A stretch of 19,541 nt of DNA from DSOS01 sp035286585 (GTDB lineage Bacteria; Chloroflexota; Anaerolineae; Anaerolineales; UBA4823), in the NCBI GenBank assembly GCA_035286585.1, contig DATEDC010000112.1:1-19541 (forward strand). The letters run 5' to 3'. The notes beneath the pieces are model-generated. The model made no database searches. It was given only the letters and a program-made list of their open reading frames with translations, and was not told the DNA's origin. Made by a program: the position numbers and the translations under genes. Numbering within the stretch: position 1 is the first letter of the stretch; the number at the start of each line of letters is the position of its first letter. Positions 1-8,255 of this stretch are shown one piece after another.

Positions 1-2958
1 AGGGTGCTGCGAGCGGTCTTCTCGCCGGATGGCAGGCAGGTGGTCACTGCCAGCATCGATGGGCTCATCCATGTCTGGGAGGTGGATACCGGGCGCTTGA
101 TCGCAAACCTGAACGATCACACATCCGGCGTGACTGCCTTAGCTTTTAACCCCGATGGAACCCGCCTGGCCTCCGGCGACAGCGCCGGCAACATCATCCT
201 CTGGGATGCGCAGCGCTATGTAAAATTTAACGACCATAAGGACCGCATCACCGGCCTGGAGTTTTTCCCCGACGTTGCTAAGCTGGCTTCCGCCAGCGCG
301 GATGGTACGGTTATGGTGAATGAGTTTTTCCCTGCCGGCGGGGCCCGCGATTTGTTTCTGGCAGGTCATAGCGCGGAGATCACTTCCCTGGCGGTGAGCG
401 CGGATGGAGCCCTGCTGCTGACCGCCAGCGCCGATAACACCGCCCGCCTGTGGGATGCCAGCACCGGTGAGCTGCTGGCAAATCTGGAAGGCCACAGTAA
501 AGGCGTCAACGCGGCGCAATTCATGCCCCAGACGGAAATCGTTGCTACCGCCAGCCAGGATGGCACAGTTCGCCTGTGGGATTGGAAGGTTGCCAAAGTG
601 GATTTGGTACTGCGCAGCTTCGAGAACGATACCCTTGACCTGGCCTTCAGCCCGTCTGGGGACATGCTGGTTGGGCGAGGATACGATAACACCCTGCGCA
701 TCTGGACCGAAGTGCCCGAGATGCTCGCCACGGGAATCGCCAAACCAGCTTCTTACACCATAGACATTGGCGAGTCGGAGCTGCCTTTCGGATTCTCTTT
801 CTCGCCAGACGGAGAGTTTTTATTCGCTACCGGAAGAGATGAAAGGGCAGAAAGCGGCACGGTCTTGATCTGGGACTTGCCGGCCCTGCTCGCCAGCGGG
901 GAGACCTCGCCCTGGCAGGTGGTCCGCCTGCCCACCGGTGAGGTGGCTTTTGGATTGGGTGTGAGCTCCAGGGATAATTTGCTGGCGGTGAGCTCTATTG
1001 AGATCCAGAGCGAGGGGAACGCGGCGATCTACTTCTGGGACCTCGAGAATTTGCGCCAGCAGGGCACCCCGGCAGAGATTGGCAAGCTGGAAGTCGAAGA
1101 GCTGGTCACCCTGACCCCGCTCTTCAGCCCAGACGGCAGCCTGTTCATCGCCAACCTTGTGGACTTCGCAGGCGAGAGCTGCCATATCGGCATCTGGGAT
1201 GTCGCTCAAATCCGCCTCACTCAAAAACCAGAGCCAATTCTCTCCCAGCCCCTTCCCTCGGAGACCTGCTATGGCGCCGCGATCCATCCGGATGGCAGCC
1301 TGCTGGCGACCAGTGGGGCCAACCAGGAAGACAACACTGGAGTGATCCGCCTGTGGGACCTGGGGAATGCCCGCCTCGCTGGCCAGCTCGCCGAGGTGGC
1401 TGCTTTTCAAGACGCGAGCTCTTTCTTATTTACGGAATTTAACCCCACTGGCAGCCTGCTGGCGGCAGGCAGCCAGGATGGCGAGCTGGTCCTGTGGGAT
1501 TTGAGCGGCGTGTTGGAGAATGGCAGCGAAAAGCCCGAAGTCAACCGGTTACGCGGCCACCAGGGCTATGTTTACAATCTGGCGTTCACCCCGGATGGAA
1601 GCTGGTTGGCCTCAACCAGTGACGATGATACCATCCGCCTGTGGCAGATCGACCCGGAAGACCTGCTGGCAGAGGCTTGCCGCCGGGCCGGGCGCAACCT
1701 GAGCCGGCAGGAGTGGGAGACGACCCTGGGACGCTCTATCCTGGATTACCATCTCACCTGCGAGGCATACCCCGGCGACCCGCAGGTGCTCGAGGCGATC
1801 GTGGAAACCGGGCGAGAATATGTGCGCCAGGACCAGGAAGCCGAAGCCATGGAGACCTTTGAGCGTGCCCTGCAGATGGATGCGAGCCTTGCCCTGGTGC
1901 CGGAAGCGGAGGTCGCCCGGGTGCGAGGTCAAGAATACGCTAAAAAAGGGCAGGTCGAACCTGCCCTGGCTGCCTTCGAGCAGGCGAACGAATATGACCC
2001 TGCCATGCAGCTCGATCCGGCCGTGGAAGTGGCGGGCATCCTGATCGATACGGTGGCGCATGATATCGAGTTGGACTTGTTGACATACCAGGTGGAGGTC
2101 GGCTGGGCGCTGGATTATCTCAAGAAGGCGGTCGAACTGGATAGCTCCATTGTCTCCCAGGTCACGGATGGCTTGAGCCTGCTCTGGGAGCGCTATGCCT
2201 GGAAGGGGGAATACGTCCTGGCTTACAACGTTTTGGAATTCGAAAAAGCGCTCAATTATCCAAACGCGGAAATTGACCTGCCAGAGAAGATGGGCGACCA
2301 GTTAATCCAGCTCACGCGTGCACTCACCGACAGAGGCCACCTCGACATGGCCCTGGAAACTCTCCAGCGGGCGTACCGATACAATCCGAACAACGTTGTT
2401 GAAGTCACAAGCATGGCCCGCGACCTTGGGGAACAGTACGTCACCAGAAACCAGGTCGACGAAGGGCTGGAGGTCCTGCGCTGGAGCGCCGAGCTGATCC
2501 CTGACCAGGATCTGGCACCTGAGGAGGTGGCGGCTGGGATTCTCTTGGATAATAGCGAGGATTTTATCCGTCGCGGGCAATACGCCGAAGCGCTGCAAGC
2601 CCTGCGGCGCGCTGAGGAGCTGGACCCTAACCTCCGCGAGAACCGGCTCTCTGATCTGTCCATGACTTATTACGATCTGTGCTGGGAGGCCAGCCTGGAA
2701 AGCCAGGCCGAGCTGGCGCTGCCCGCCTGCGAGCGAGCCATCGAATTGGTACCCGACTATCCAGATTATCGTGATGGGCGCGGCCTGGCGCGTGCCCTCA
2801 CCGGCGATTTTCCTGGCGCCATCGAGGATTTCCAGTTTTACGTTGACAGTGTGCTCAGTGTCGCTCCCGAGAAGGCCCGCGAACGCCAGGCGTGGATCCA
2901 GGCGTTGCAAAACGGCCAGAACCCCTTCGACGAAGAGACCCTGGAATCTCTGCGCTGA
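1..2958 (+). CDS. WD40 beta-propeller / TPR repeat protein, N-terminus beyond window
   Basis: This is a probable protein-interaction scaffold. The frame is open to the left edge (codon 1-3 is Arg), so the GTG at 4 is not a trusted start and the N-terminal part is missing. Counting from codon 4-6 as residue 1, about twelve WD units end in W-D-like dipeptides near residues 26, 68, 151, 193, 235, 291, 346, 399, 452, 499 and 548; one near 106 is degenerate. A linker with RAGRNLSRQEW (561-571) follows, then about nine TPR-like helix pairs (about 595-955). The C-terminus contains NPFDEETLESLR. The linker resembles one seen after WD40 arrays in large signalling proteins of Chloroflexota and Cyanobacteria, which often begin with a STAND NTPase, caspase-like or TIR domain. 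Whether this one does cannot be seen here. The gene converges with pmbA, with only 5 nt between the stop codons and no terminator hairpin. The repeat architecture is certain; the function is unknown. Confidence 0.93.
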   Translation, partial: RVLRAVFSPDGRQVVTASIDGLIHVWEVDTGRLIANLNDHTSGVTALAFNPDGTRLASGDSAGNIILWDAQRYVKFNDHKDRITGLEFFPDVAKLASASADGTVMVNEFFPAGGARDLFLAGHSAEITSLAVSADGALLLTASADNTARLWDASTGELLANLEGHSKGVNAAQFMPQTEIVATASQDGTVRLWDWKVAKVDLVLRSFENDTLDLAFSPSGDMLVGRGYDNTLRIWTEVPEMLATGIAKPASYTIDIGESELPFGFSFSPDGEFLFATGRDERAESGTVLIWDLPALLASGETSPWQVVRLPTGEVAFGLGVSSRDNLLAVSSIEIQSEGNAAIYFWDLENLRQQGTPAEIGKLEVEELVTLTPLFSPDGSLFIANLVDFAGESCHIGIWDVAQIRLTQKPEPILSQPLPSETCYGAAIHPDGSLLATSGANQEDNTGVIRLWDLGNARLAGQLAEVAAFQDASSFLFTEFNPTGSLLAAGSQDGELVLWDLSGVLENGSEKPEVNRLRGHQGYVYNLAFTPDGSWLASTSDDDTIRLWQIDPEDLLAEACRRAGRNLSRQEWETTLGRSILDYHLTCEAYPGDPQVLEAIVETGREYVRQDQEAEAMETFERALQMDASLALVPEAEVARVRGQEYAKKGQVEPALAAFEQANEYDPAMQLDPAVEVAGILIDTVAHDIELDLLTYQVEVGWALDYLKKAVELDSSIVSQVTDGLSLLWERYAWKGEYVLAYNVLEFEKALNYPNAEIDLPEKMGDQLIQLTRALTDRGHLDMALETLQRAYRYNPNNVVEVTSMARDLGEQYVTRNQVDEGLEVLRWSAELIPDQDLAPEEVAAGILLDNSEDFIRRGQYAEALQALRRAEELDPNLRENRLSDLSMTYYDLCWEASLESQAELALPACERAIELVPDYPDYRDGRGLARALTGDFPGAIEDFQFYVDSVLSVAPEKARERQAWIQALQNGQNPFDEETLESLR

Positions 2959-2963
2959 AAGGG

Positions 2964-4349
2964 CTAATACGAAGCGTTGGAGTGCGAGATCTCCAGGTCG
3001 TTCACCCGCATGAAAACTGGCACGATCACCGCGGTTGGGTTGCGCTTCTCGTAGCTTTGGGAGGTGTTGTAGGGCACGCAGGACTTGGATAACCAGGCCA
3101 TGCGATCGCCAAAGATATCCAGCAGGCTCTGGGTCAGGCGCACGTTGTAGGGGATTGCCACCGTTCCGTCCTTTTTGAGCAGCAAGGCGCCGAAGCGGGA
3201 GCTGGCGGTGATGATCCCTTTAGAGGGGTTGACGATGTTCATGTAATGCAAGAAAGGGATATACAGCAGGTCATTCTCCCGCGGCATCCTCACTAGCTCT
3301 TCCAGGGCGCTCACCGGCGCCTCGCCGCCCTGCAGCACCAGGCTCTTATGGCTGACGGTGTGACCGCTGGGTGGGGCGGAAAATTCATCCGCATCGTCCT
3401 GGCTCCACACGAAGCCCTGGAATACGCCCCTTTGGAAGAGCGGGAAAGGTCTGCGCTCCATTCCGGTGAAATCGCGCTTGAAAGGGAAGGTCTCCGGCCG
3501 GTCCGGGTCATCGAGCAGGGTGAACTTGGCGGAGAACACTTTTTCCCCGACTTGCTCCTCGCTCAGAAACGAGAAGCCGCGCTTCATCAGCCCGCCGTTG
3601 AAGCCGATCCAGTTCATGAAAGAGATCATGTCCGCCGTGGCTGCCGGGCCGAAGACGATGTCGTATTTGCCCAGGGGTAGCTGCTGCGCTGCGTCGTTTT
3701 GATAGCGCTCCAGCAGGAACCTCAGCTCGCTGCGCAGGCGAGCCGGCTCTAGCTCCGAGACATTCTGCGCCGAACCCTCGGCGCTCACCTCCCATTTGAG
3801 CCTTTCATGGGAGAGCACGGCTGTGACCTGCGCATCCGAGGTTTTGAAATATTGAAAATGCTCGGAGCGGGTGTTGATCATCGCCAGGGTGTTGGCTCCG
3901 GAGGAGAAAATGCCCGAGAGCCTGATCTGATCGTTTTCCAGACCCCGGACCGCCTGGTTGAAATACTCCAGCCGGCGAGTGTTGCTGATTTGCGCCAGGT
4001 CTGGGTCGTATCCGTCTTCGTCAATGAAAGTCTCGCTGAACAGCGGGATGGTCGGTTGGTAGGCAAGCGGCTGGGTGTGCGCCGCCATATCGACCGCCGT
4101 GTCGATGCCCCGTTTCATTTCATCGATCTCATCCAGGTTGGTGATCAGCGCATAGCTTGCCCGTCTCTTATCCGCATAAGCGGTGATCTCCAGGCGGATC
4201 AGGTGCTCGTTGGTGTTCAGCGAGATGGCCGAATTAGCAAAGCGGATCAAATAGCTGTCCTCTTCGTGGTAAGAAAGCGCCACTTCGCAGTCCTTGCTCA
4301 AAGCGTAGCGGCGTAATTCCTGCAAGGTGTGGACGATGCGATCCTTCAC
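2964..4349 (-). CDS. pmbA: PmbA/TldE-family protein, non-catalytic partner of TldD
   Basis: This 461-residue protein has the size and fold signature of the TldE (PmbA) half of the TldD/TldE metalloprotease. That complex unfolds and degrades small peptides and matures some RiPP-type peptides in the cytoplasm. The HExxxH zinc motif of TldD is absent, as expected for TldE. The C-terminal half carries the family's glycine-rich barrel region, including FGPAATADMISF and a late SSRFGALLLKKDG segment. The GTG start is set by AGGAG seven bases upstream, lying inside the last codons of tldD. The stop of tldD is only 2 nt before this start, so the two genes should be co-transcribed and translationally coupled. 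The family call is secure. Substrates are unknown and no precursor peptide gene is visible beside it. Confidence 0.9.
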   Translation of the reverse strand: MKDRIVHTLQELRRYALSKDCEVALSYHEEDSYLIRFANSAISLNTNEHLIRLEITAYADKRRASYALITNLDEIDEMKRGIDTAVDMAAHTQPLAYQPTIPLFSETFIDEDGYDPDLAQISNTRRLEYFNQAVRGLENDQIRLSGIFSSGANTLAMINTRSEHFQYFKTSDAQVTAVLSHERLKWEVSAEGSAQNVSELEPARLRSELRFLLERYQNDAAQQLPLGKYDIVFGPAATADMISFMNWIGFNGGLMKRGFSFLSEEQVGEKVFSAKFTLLDDPDRPETFPFKRDFTGMERRPFPLFQRGVFQGFVWSQDDADEFSAPPSGHTVSHKSLVLQGGEAPVSALEELVRMPRENDLLYIPFLHYMNIVNPSKGIITASSRFGALLLKKDGTVAIPYNVRLTQSLLDIFGDRMAWLSKSCVPYNTSQSYEKRNPTAVIVPVFMRVNDLEISHSNASY

Positions 4350-4351
4350 GG

Positions 4352-5809
4352 CTATTCTCCTATCCTGACGTTATCGAAGCGGCAGACCGGGACGCCGTGC
4401 CCTAACTGCATGACCTGGTTTGGCTGGCCCTTGCCGCAATTGTCCACGTAGGCCACCTCCCAGGTCGATTCATCCCCAACCTTGGAGAGCGAGTTCCAGA
4501 ACTTCAAGGTCTCGCCCTTGTAGGTGGGATTCCTGACCACCCGGGTGATCTGCCCATCTTCAACCAGCCAGCCGATTTCAGTGCCAAAATGGAACTGCTC
4601 GCGATTCGAGCCGATGGACCAGCTCCGGTCGCCGTCGAGAATAATGCCCTTCTCTGTAATCCGGACGATATCCTCCAGGCTGCCGTCCTCGCCGGGGTCG
4701 ATGTTGATATTGGTCATCCTCTCGATGGGGGCACGGTAAAAGGACGCAGCCCGGTTGCAGCCGCCGCTCCCGTCAAAGATCGTGCGCTTCGCCTTGACAT
4801 TGGCTTCTTCTACCATCTGGCGACCGGTGATCGCTCCGACCAAAATACCCTTATCGATCAACACTGTGTTCTTGCAGGCGACGCCATCGTCGTCGTAGCC
4901 GAAGCTGCCCGGCGAGTTTGGCAGGCTGCCATCCGCCCGAGCGCTCAGCTTGGCAGAGCCGTAGCGCAGGCTGCCGAAATCCTCCAGGGTGACGAACGAG
5001 CCGCCGGCGTAAGCCAGCTCGTAACCCAGAATGCGATCCAGCTCCAGGGCGTGACCGATGGTTTCGTGGGTTTGCAGGTACATGATGCCCGGCAGCAGGA
5101 TAACGGAACGGTCTTCCTTGGGGCAGTCGTCTGCCACCAGGACCTGGTTCATCTCTTTCACAATTCTTTCGGCGTTTTCGCTGAAGCGCTGCCGCTCGAT
5201 GGATTCCCAGCCGCGCGTGCTGGCACCGTGGCGGGCAAGCCTGTACTCGCGCTTATGGCTCTCTCCCTGGCTGTCCAGGCCGGTGACCTGCAGCGAGGCG
5301 AACACTTCGGTGATCAGCTTTTCGATCTCGCTGCCTTCCGAATCCGCAAAAACGATATGCTTGCGGATAAAGAACATGTCGCTCATGCGCTGGAAGACGC
5401 CTTTCTGATTGAGCTTTTCATCCATATCCCTCAAAAAGGCGACCTTCTCCGCCAGAGGCACGCTGAACGGGTCAATGTTACTGGGGCTGGTGAATTTCGC
5501 CTGCAAGGCGTCTTTTTCCGCCAGGCGCACCGGGAAGGTGACCCGCTCGGCAGCCAGGCGGGCGTTGTCGAATGCTTTGTCGAATAAAGCCCCCATGCTG
5601 CTTAAATCCGAGGAGGCGGAAAATCCCCAGGCGCCATTGTAGAGCACCCGGATGCCCAGTCCGCTCTCGCGGGATGAGCTGTTTTGCTTCAGGTTGCCGT
5701 TCCACATCAGCAGATAATTCTGCTGCTCGAATGGATACCAGCGGGCGTCGACGTAGGTCGCGCCTGCCCCCTTGATCCGTTCGAGGTGTTCCTTGATTTG
5801 TCCGAGCAT
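4352..5809 (-). CDS. tldD: TldD-family zinc metalloprotease
   Basis: This is the catalytic subunit of the TldD/TldE peptidase (MEROPS M103 type). The protein has 485 residues, normal for the family. The zinc motif HETIGH lies at residues 248-253 and is followed by A-L-E-L-D. The third zinc ligand of TldD proteins, a Cys near the C-terminus, matches C458 in the NCGKGQ motif, with the usual G-H-G-x-P-V shortly after. The ATG start has a good GGGAGA ribosome binding site seven bases upstream (5817-5822) and a promoter at 5868-5896. The gene is first in an operon with pmbA. In the known complexes substrates thread into a closed TldD-TldE chamber; here the substrate is not known. The identification is confident from motif, length and partner. 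Confidence 0.94.
   Translation of the reverse strand: MLGQIKEHLERIKGAGATYVDARWYPFEQQNYLLMWNGNLKQNSSSRESGLGIRVLYNGAWGFSASSDLSSMGALFDKAFDNARLAAERVTFPVRLAEKDALQAKFTSPSNIDPFSVPLAEKVAFLRDMDEKLNQKGVFQRMSDMFFIRKHIVFADSEGSEIEKLITEVFASLQVTGLDSQGESHKREYRLARHGASTRGWESIERQRFSENAERIVKEMNQVLVADDCPKEDRSVILLPGIMYLQTHETIGHALELDRILGYELAYAGGSFVTLEDFGSLRYGSAKLSARADGSLPNSPGSFGYDDDGVACKNTVLIDKGILVGAITGRQMVEEANVKAKRTIFDGSGGCNRAASFYRAPIERMTNINIDPGEDGSLEDIVRITEKGIILDGDRSWSIGSNREQFHFGTEIGWLVEDGQITRVVRNPTYKGETLKFWNSLSKVGDESTWEVAYVDNCGKGQPNQVMQLGHGVPVCRFDNVRIGE
4357..4361 (-). promoter_or_regulatory. Ribosome binding site of pmbA inside the tldD 3' end
   Basis: On the minus strand AGGAG lies 7 nt before the GTG at 4347-4349, overlapping the final tldD codons. 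It is the reason for choosing this GTG as the pmbA start and supports coupled translation of the pair. Confidence 0.75.
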
Positions 5810-5841
5810 GCCAGCTTCTCCCTATTTTGCCGTCTGGTCTG

Positions 5842-5856
5842 AGCGCCAGTGGCGCT
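5842..5856 (-). repeat. Small dyad in the tldD leader
   Basis: AGCGCC and GGCGCT form a perfect 6-bp inverted repeat around a 3-base centre. It lies between the predicted transcription start (about 5861) and the tldD ribosome binding site (5817-5822). It could be a leader hairpin or a repressor site, or chance in GC-rich DNA. Confidence 0.35.
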
Positions 5857-5867
5857 GCCAGGGCTTA

Positions 5868-5896
5868 AGTTTAGAGCAAGAGGGGCGAAAAGTCAA
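5868..5896 (-). promoter_or_regulatory. Sigma70-like promoter of tldD-pmbA
   Basis: On the minus strand a -35 box TTGACT (5891-5896) and a -10 box TAAACT (5868-5873) are separated by exactly 17 bp. Transcription would start near 5861, giving a leader of about 50 nt before the tldD ATG. This is the best consensus promoter in the window. Confidence 0.65.
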
Positions 5897-6099
5897 ATAC
5901 GACCCGCAGCCCAGCCGCCGCTACCTGCCGGGCTATTCCAACGGCTCGTGGGAAGGGGATGGCGGCTTACGGGCGGGAGTGGGGGTGATTCTGGCGCAGA
6001 CGGACTTCTGCCGAGGTGGCGCATTTTGGGTAGAGCATCTGGAAGGACAGAGCGGACGACAAAATGGGTTGTCTCTACGGAAGGCTGGGTGAGGCAGCC
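5897..6099. other. Non-coding stretch between tldD promoter and GT-C gene
   Basis: The gap between the tldD start and the stop of the next minus-strand gene is 290 nt in all (5810-6099). Beyond the tldD promoter and leader I see no gene in it. Short open frames on both strands have no recognisable motifs, no ribosome binding site and low-complexity Arg/Pro/Gly composition. A 5-bp stem (GGCTG at 6083-6087, CAGCC at 6095-6099) sits at the end of the GT-C gene but has no T-tract. Confidence 0.5.
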
Positions 6100-8148
6100 T
6101 CAATCTGGCAGGTCCTCCTGCTTGCATTGCATGGTCTCAGACAAGGCTGCCAAATCTCCCCTGACATTTTCTGGGATAGTCAAGTCGCTGCCAATCCGCT
6201 CCCACAGGTAGCAGAGCTGAGCGTTGTATTTTTGGTTCTTCTCAAAGGCGCCCTGTGAATAGTTTATTGCCTCCTCCCATCTGCCGGCGTGGGCGTAGCC
6301 TTCAATCGCTGGCTGCCACTCGTGGGCGTTGGCGGGTTTAAATCCTTTTGCCAGGGCTTCATCAATCAATGCCACCACCCGGGTCCAATCGCCCATCTGC
6401 CGGGCCAGGTCTGCCTTTTGATAGTAATAACACCAGGTGTGAGATGGCTCTCTGCCGAAGATATCCGCAGGCAGAGTGTACCCCGGCGCTGGGGATGCTT
6501 TGATGCGGCTCAGATTGGAGACCGGCAGCACCTCCTCGGTCAGAGCCGGAATCTCTGGGTTGTAACGGTCCACAGGCGAGAGCACCCACAGACAACGACC
6601 GCCGTCAGGCTCGTAGAATATCGCCAGGCCGTCCAGGCTGGAACCGTGGAAGGAGTAGTTGCGGAAAGTGCGCTCCAGGGGCATACCGGAGACAAACTTC
6701 GGTATCCTCTTCGGTCCAATGTGGCGGGGCAGCTCGATGAACCAATAAGCCAGATCGCTCGACCTTTTTGGCTGAGGGTAAACCAGATTCAGCGCCAGTG
6801 CGGTCGGGTCGCGGCCCACATAAAGCACCAGCTCGTCGGTAGATACCAGGGCTGTGCCAGGCTCCAGGTGGGGGGCGCGCCAGTAGAGCTGCCAGTAAAG
6901 CAGGTTTTGTTTTTCCCAAGATCTTACATAGATAACGGTGGATCTCAGGTGAAATGAAACTGCTACCCCGACTAGCAGGCCGATCAGGAGAATTTTTGGC
7001 CACCGTCTGGGTGTGAACCAATCCAGCAAGCCGACCACAAGGATGCTCAGTCCGAACATGGCTGCCAGGCCGAAGCGACCACCGTACAGCCCATGCAGCA
7101 CGTAGCGATCGGTGATCCACGCCGGCAGAGACCCCAGGATGGTTGCCAATAAGCCAGCCAGGAGAGCCTGCCGGTGCCAACCCGGCTTATCTGCTTCCCT
7201 TTCGTCTGGATCCATGTCCAGGCGTAGCAGGTAAAGGATCAGCAGGGCTGCGCTGATCAATCCTAGCCCCAGCGCGGCCATGTATACCCTGTCAGTCAGG
7301 GCAAATTTCGAAGATTCGAGTGAGGTATACCAAACACCAAAAATGGTATTCAGAAGCTCCTGCACGGCGAGTTGGACCAGGCGGAAGGAGGATTCTATCG
7401 GCTGGCTGAGAAAATTGTAGAGCAACACCGGCTCGTTCGGATCCTCCCCGTAGGTCTCCAGGAAGAACAAGCGCCATACAACCACGCCGGTCACAACGAG
7501 AAGGTAAGGCAGCCAGCGGATGAGCGTCTGCTTGATACGTTGGCGGATTTGATTTTGCTCTGAAAGAATGATCCAGATCCAAACCGGGCGCAGTAGCTCC
7601 AGGCCGATGAAGTATTCCATTGTCAACATGTGCAACGCGGAAGTCAGCACAGATAAGACGGTCAAAGGCCAATACCAGCCTGGTTTGCGCAGGGATAATA
7701 GCATGCTGGCGATAGATAAAAAATACAAGGAAAAGGTCAACCAATGTTGGCTGAAAGCAACCGCCACCGGCTGTTGGGCGAAGACGGGGTAAATGGCAAA
7801 CAGGAAAGCCATCCAGGTGACTTCCATCTTGCGCCTGGGCCAGATCAGCAGCAGGCACCACCACATGCCCAACACGGTCAGCCAGCGCAAGGCGAGAGTG
7901 AACAAGTGCCAGGCAATCTGGTTGGCGCCAAAAATTGGACCGAAGATGATGTACGTCCAGGCGGAGAAGGGGCGCTCGCCCTTGTAAAATTCCCAAAAGG
8001 CATCCACGCCCAATAATCTGATGGTCGTTATCACCGGCCAATCGTCCCAGTAGAAACCCAGCAGGGGGATTAACACCCCGAAGCTCAACAGGCAAATACC
8101 TAAAATCGCAGGGGGTACTGTCCAGGTTTTAAAGCGCAATTTCATCAT
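6100..8148 (-). CDS. Polytopic membrane protein, GT-C glycosyltransferase-like, with C-terminal TPR-like domain
   Basis: This 682-residue protein has many hydrophobic segments over roughly residues 13-430 and a soluble C-terminal region. The first inter-helix loop carries FYWDDWP (D35, D36), followed by ERPFSAW. This acidic-pair loop is what GT-C enzymes use to bind metal and the lipid-phosphate sugar donor on the outer face of the membrane. The last 110 residues (about 573-682) contain TPR-like helices, for example GDWTRVVALIDEALAKGF and a following AGRWEEAINY unit, perhaps a docking surface outside the cell. The ATG at 8146-8148 has no clear Shine-Dalgarno; a second ATG follows directly. 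Two extended -10 elements lie just upstream. The acceptor and sugar are unknown. The membrane topology is clear; the transferase activity is an inference from the loop motif and the neighbours. Confidence 0.78.
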   Translation of the reverse strand: MMKLRFKTWTVPPAILGICLLSFGVLIPLLGFYWDDWPVITTIRLLGVDAFWEFYKGERPFSAWTYIIFGPIFGANQIAWHLFTLALRWLTVLGMWWCLLLIWPRRKMEVTWMAFLFAIYPVFAQQPVAVAFSQHWLTFSLYFLSIASMLLSLRKPGWYWPLTVLSVLTSALHMLTMEYFIGLELLRPVWIWIILSEQNQIRQRIKQTLIRWLPYLLVVTGVVVWRLFFLETYGEDPNEPVLLYNFLSQPIESSFRLVQLAVQELLNTIFGVWYTSLESSKFALTDRVYMAALGLGLISAALLILYLLRLDMDPDEREADKPGWHRQALLAGLLATILGSLPAWITDRYVLHGLYGGRFGLAAMFGLSILVVGLLDWFTPRRWPKILLIGLLVGVAVSFHLRSTVIYVRSWEKQNLLYWQLYWRAPHLEPGTALVSTDELVLYVGRDPTALALNLVYPQPKRSSDLAYWFIELPRHIGPKRIPKFVSGMPLERTFRNYSFHGSSLDGLAIFYEPDGGRCLWVLSPVDRYNPEIPALTEEVLPVSNLSRIKASPAPGYTLPADIFGREPSHTWCYYYQKADLARQMGDWTRVVALIDEALAKGFKPANAHEWQPAIEGYAHAGRWEEAINYSQGAFEKNQKYNAQLCYLWERIGSDLTIPENVRGDLAALSETMQCKQEDLPD

Positions 8149-8166
8149 GTAGAGGATTACCTTGTT

Positions 8167-8180
8167 GGCTTCGCTTTCGT
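8167..8180. repeat. 14-mer GGCTTCGCTTTCGT, copy 1
   Basis: This is identical to 16246-16259; both copies are non-coding. It sits in the leader of the 6100-8148 gene between TACCT (8158-8162) and AGGTA (8189-8193), a 5-bp inverted repeat. Confidence 0.5.
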
Positions 8181-8204
8181 CTTGTTGTAGGTATGGAATA
8201 ATTT

Positions 8205-8213
8205 ATTGTACCA
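8205..8213 (-). promoter_or_regulatory. Extended -10 element (TGgTACAAT) upstream of the 6100-8148 gene
   Basis: Minus-strand TG-n-TACAAT lies 57 nt before the ATG. No recognisable -35 is found 16-18 bp further up, so it would depend on the extended -10. The leader it would make contains the 14-mer shared with 16246-16259. Confidence 0.35.
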
Positions 8214-8246
8214 GCGAGTTGTCTGGGATTGGGATTTTACTTCATA

Positions 8247-8255
8247 AGTATAGCA
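8247..8255 (-). promoter_or_regulatory. Extended -10 element (TGcTATACT) upstream of the 6100-8148 gene
   Basis: Minus-strand TG-n-TATACT directly follows the stop codon of the 8256-9860 gene. It has a better -10 match than the element at 8205-8213 but lacks a clear -35. It suggests the 6100-8148 gene can be transcribed separately from the gene before it. Confidence 0.4.

Noticed and set aside
4589..5587. Long plus-strand open frame (332 codons) opposite tldD
   Set aside because: It is a shadow of tldD with no family motif, no ribosome binding site and biased composition; tldD has catalytic motifs and a promoter.
5810..6099. Possible RiPP precursor gene beside tldD
   Set aside because: No small ORF with a ribosome binding site and a leader/core pattern was found; the open frames are Arg/Pro/Gly-rich noise.
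6090..6102. Palindrome TGAGGC-A-GCCTCA over the stop of the 6100-8148 gene as terminator
   Set aside because: The centre is one base, leaving only a 5-bp stem with a 3-base loop, and no T-tract follows closely.
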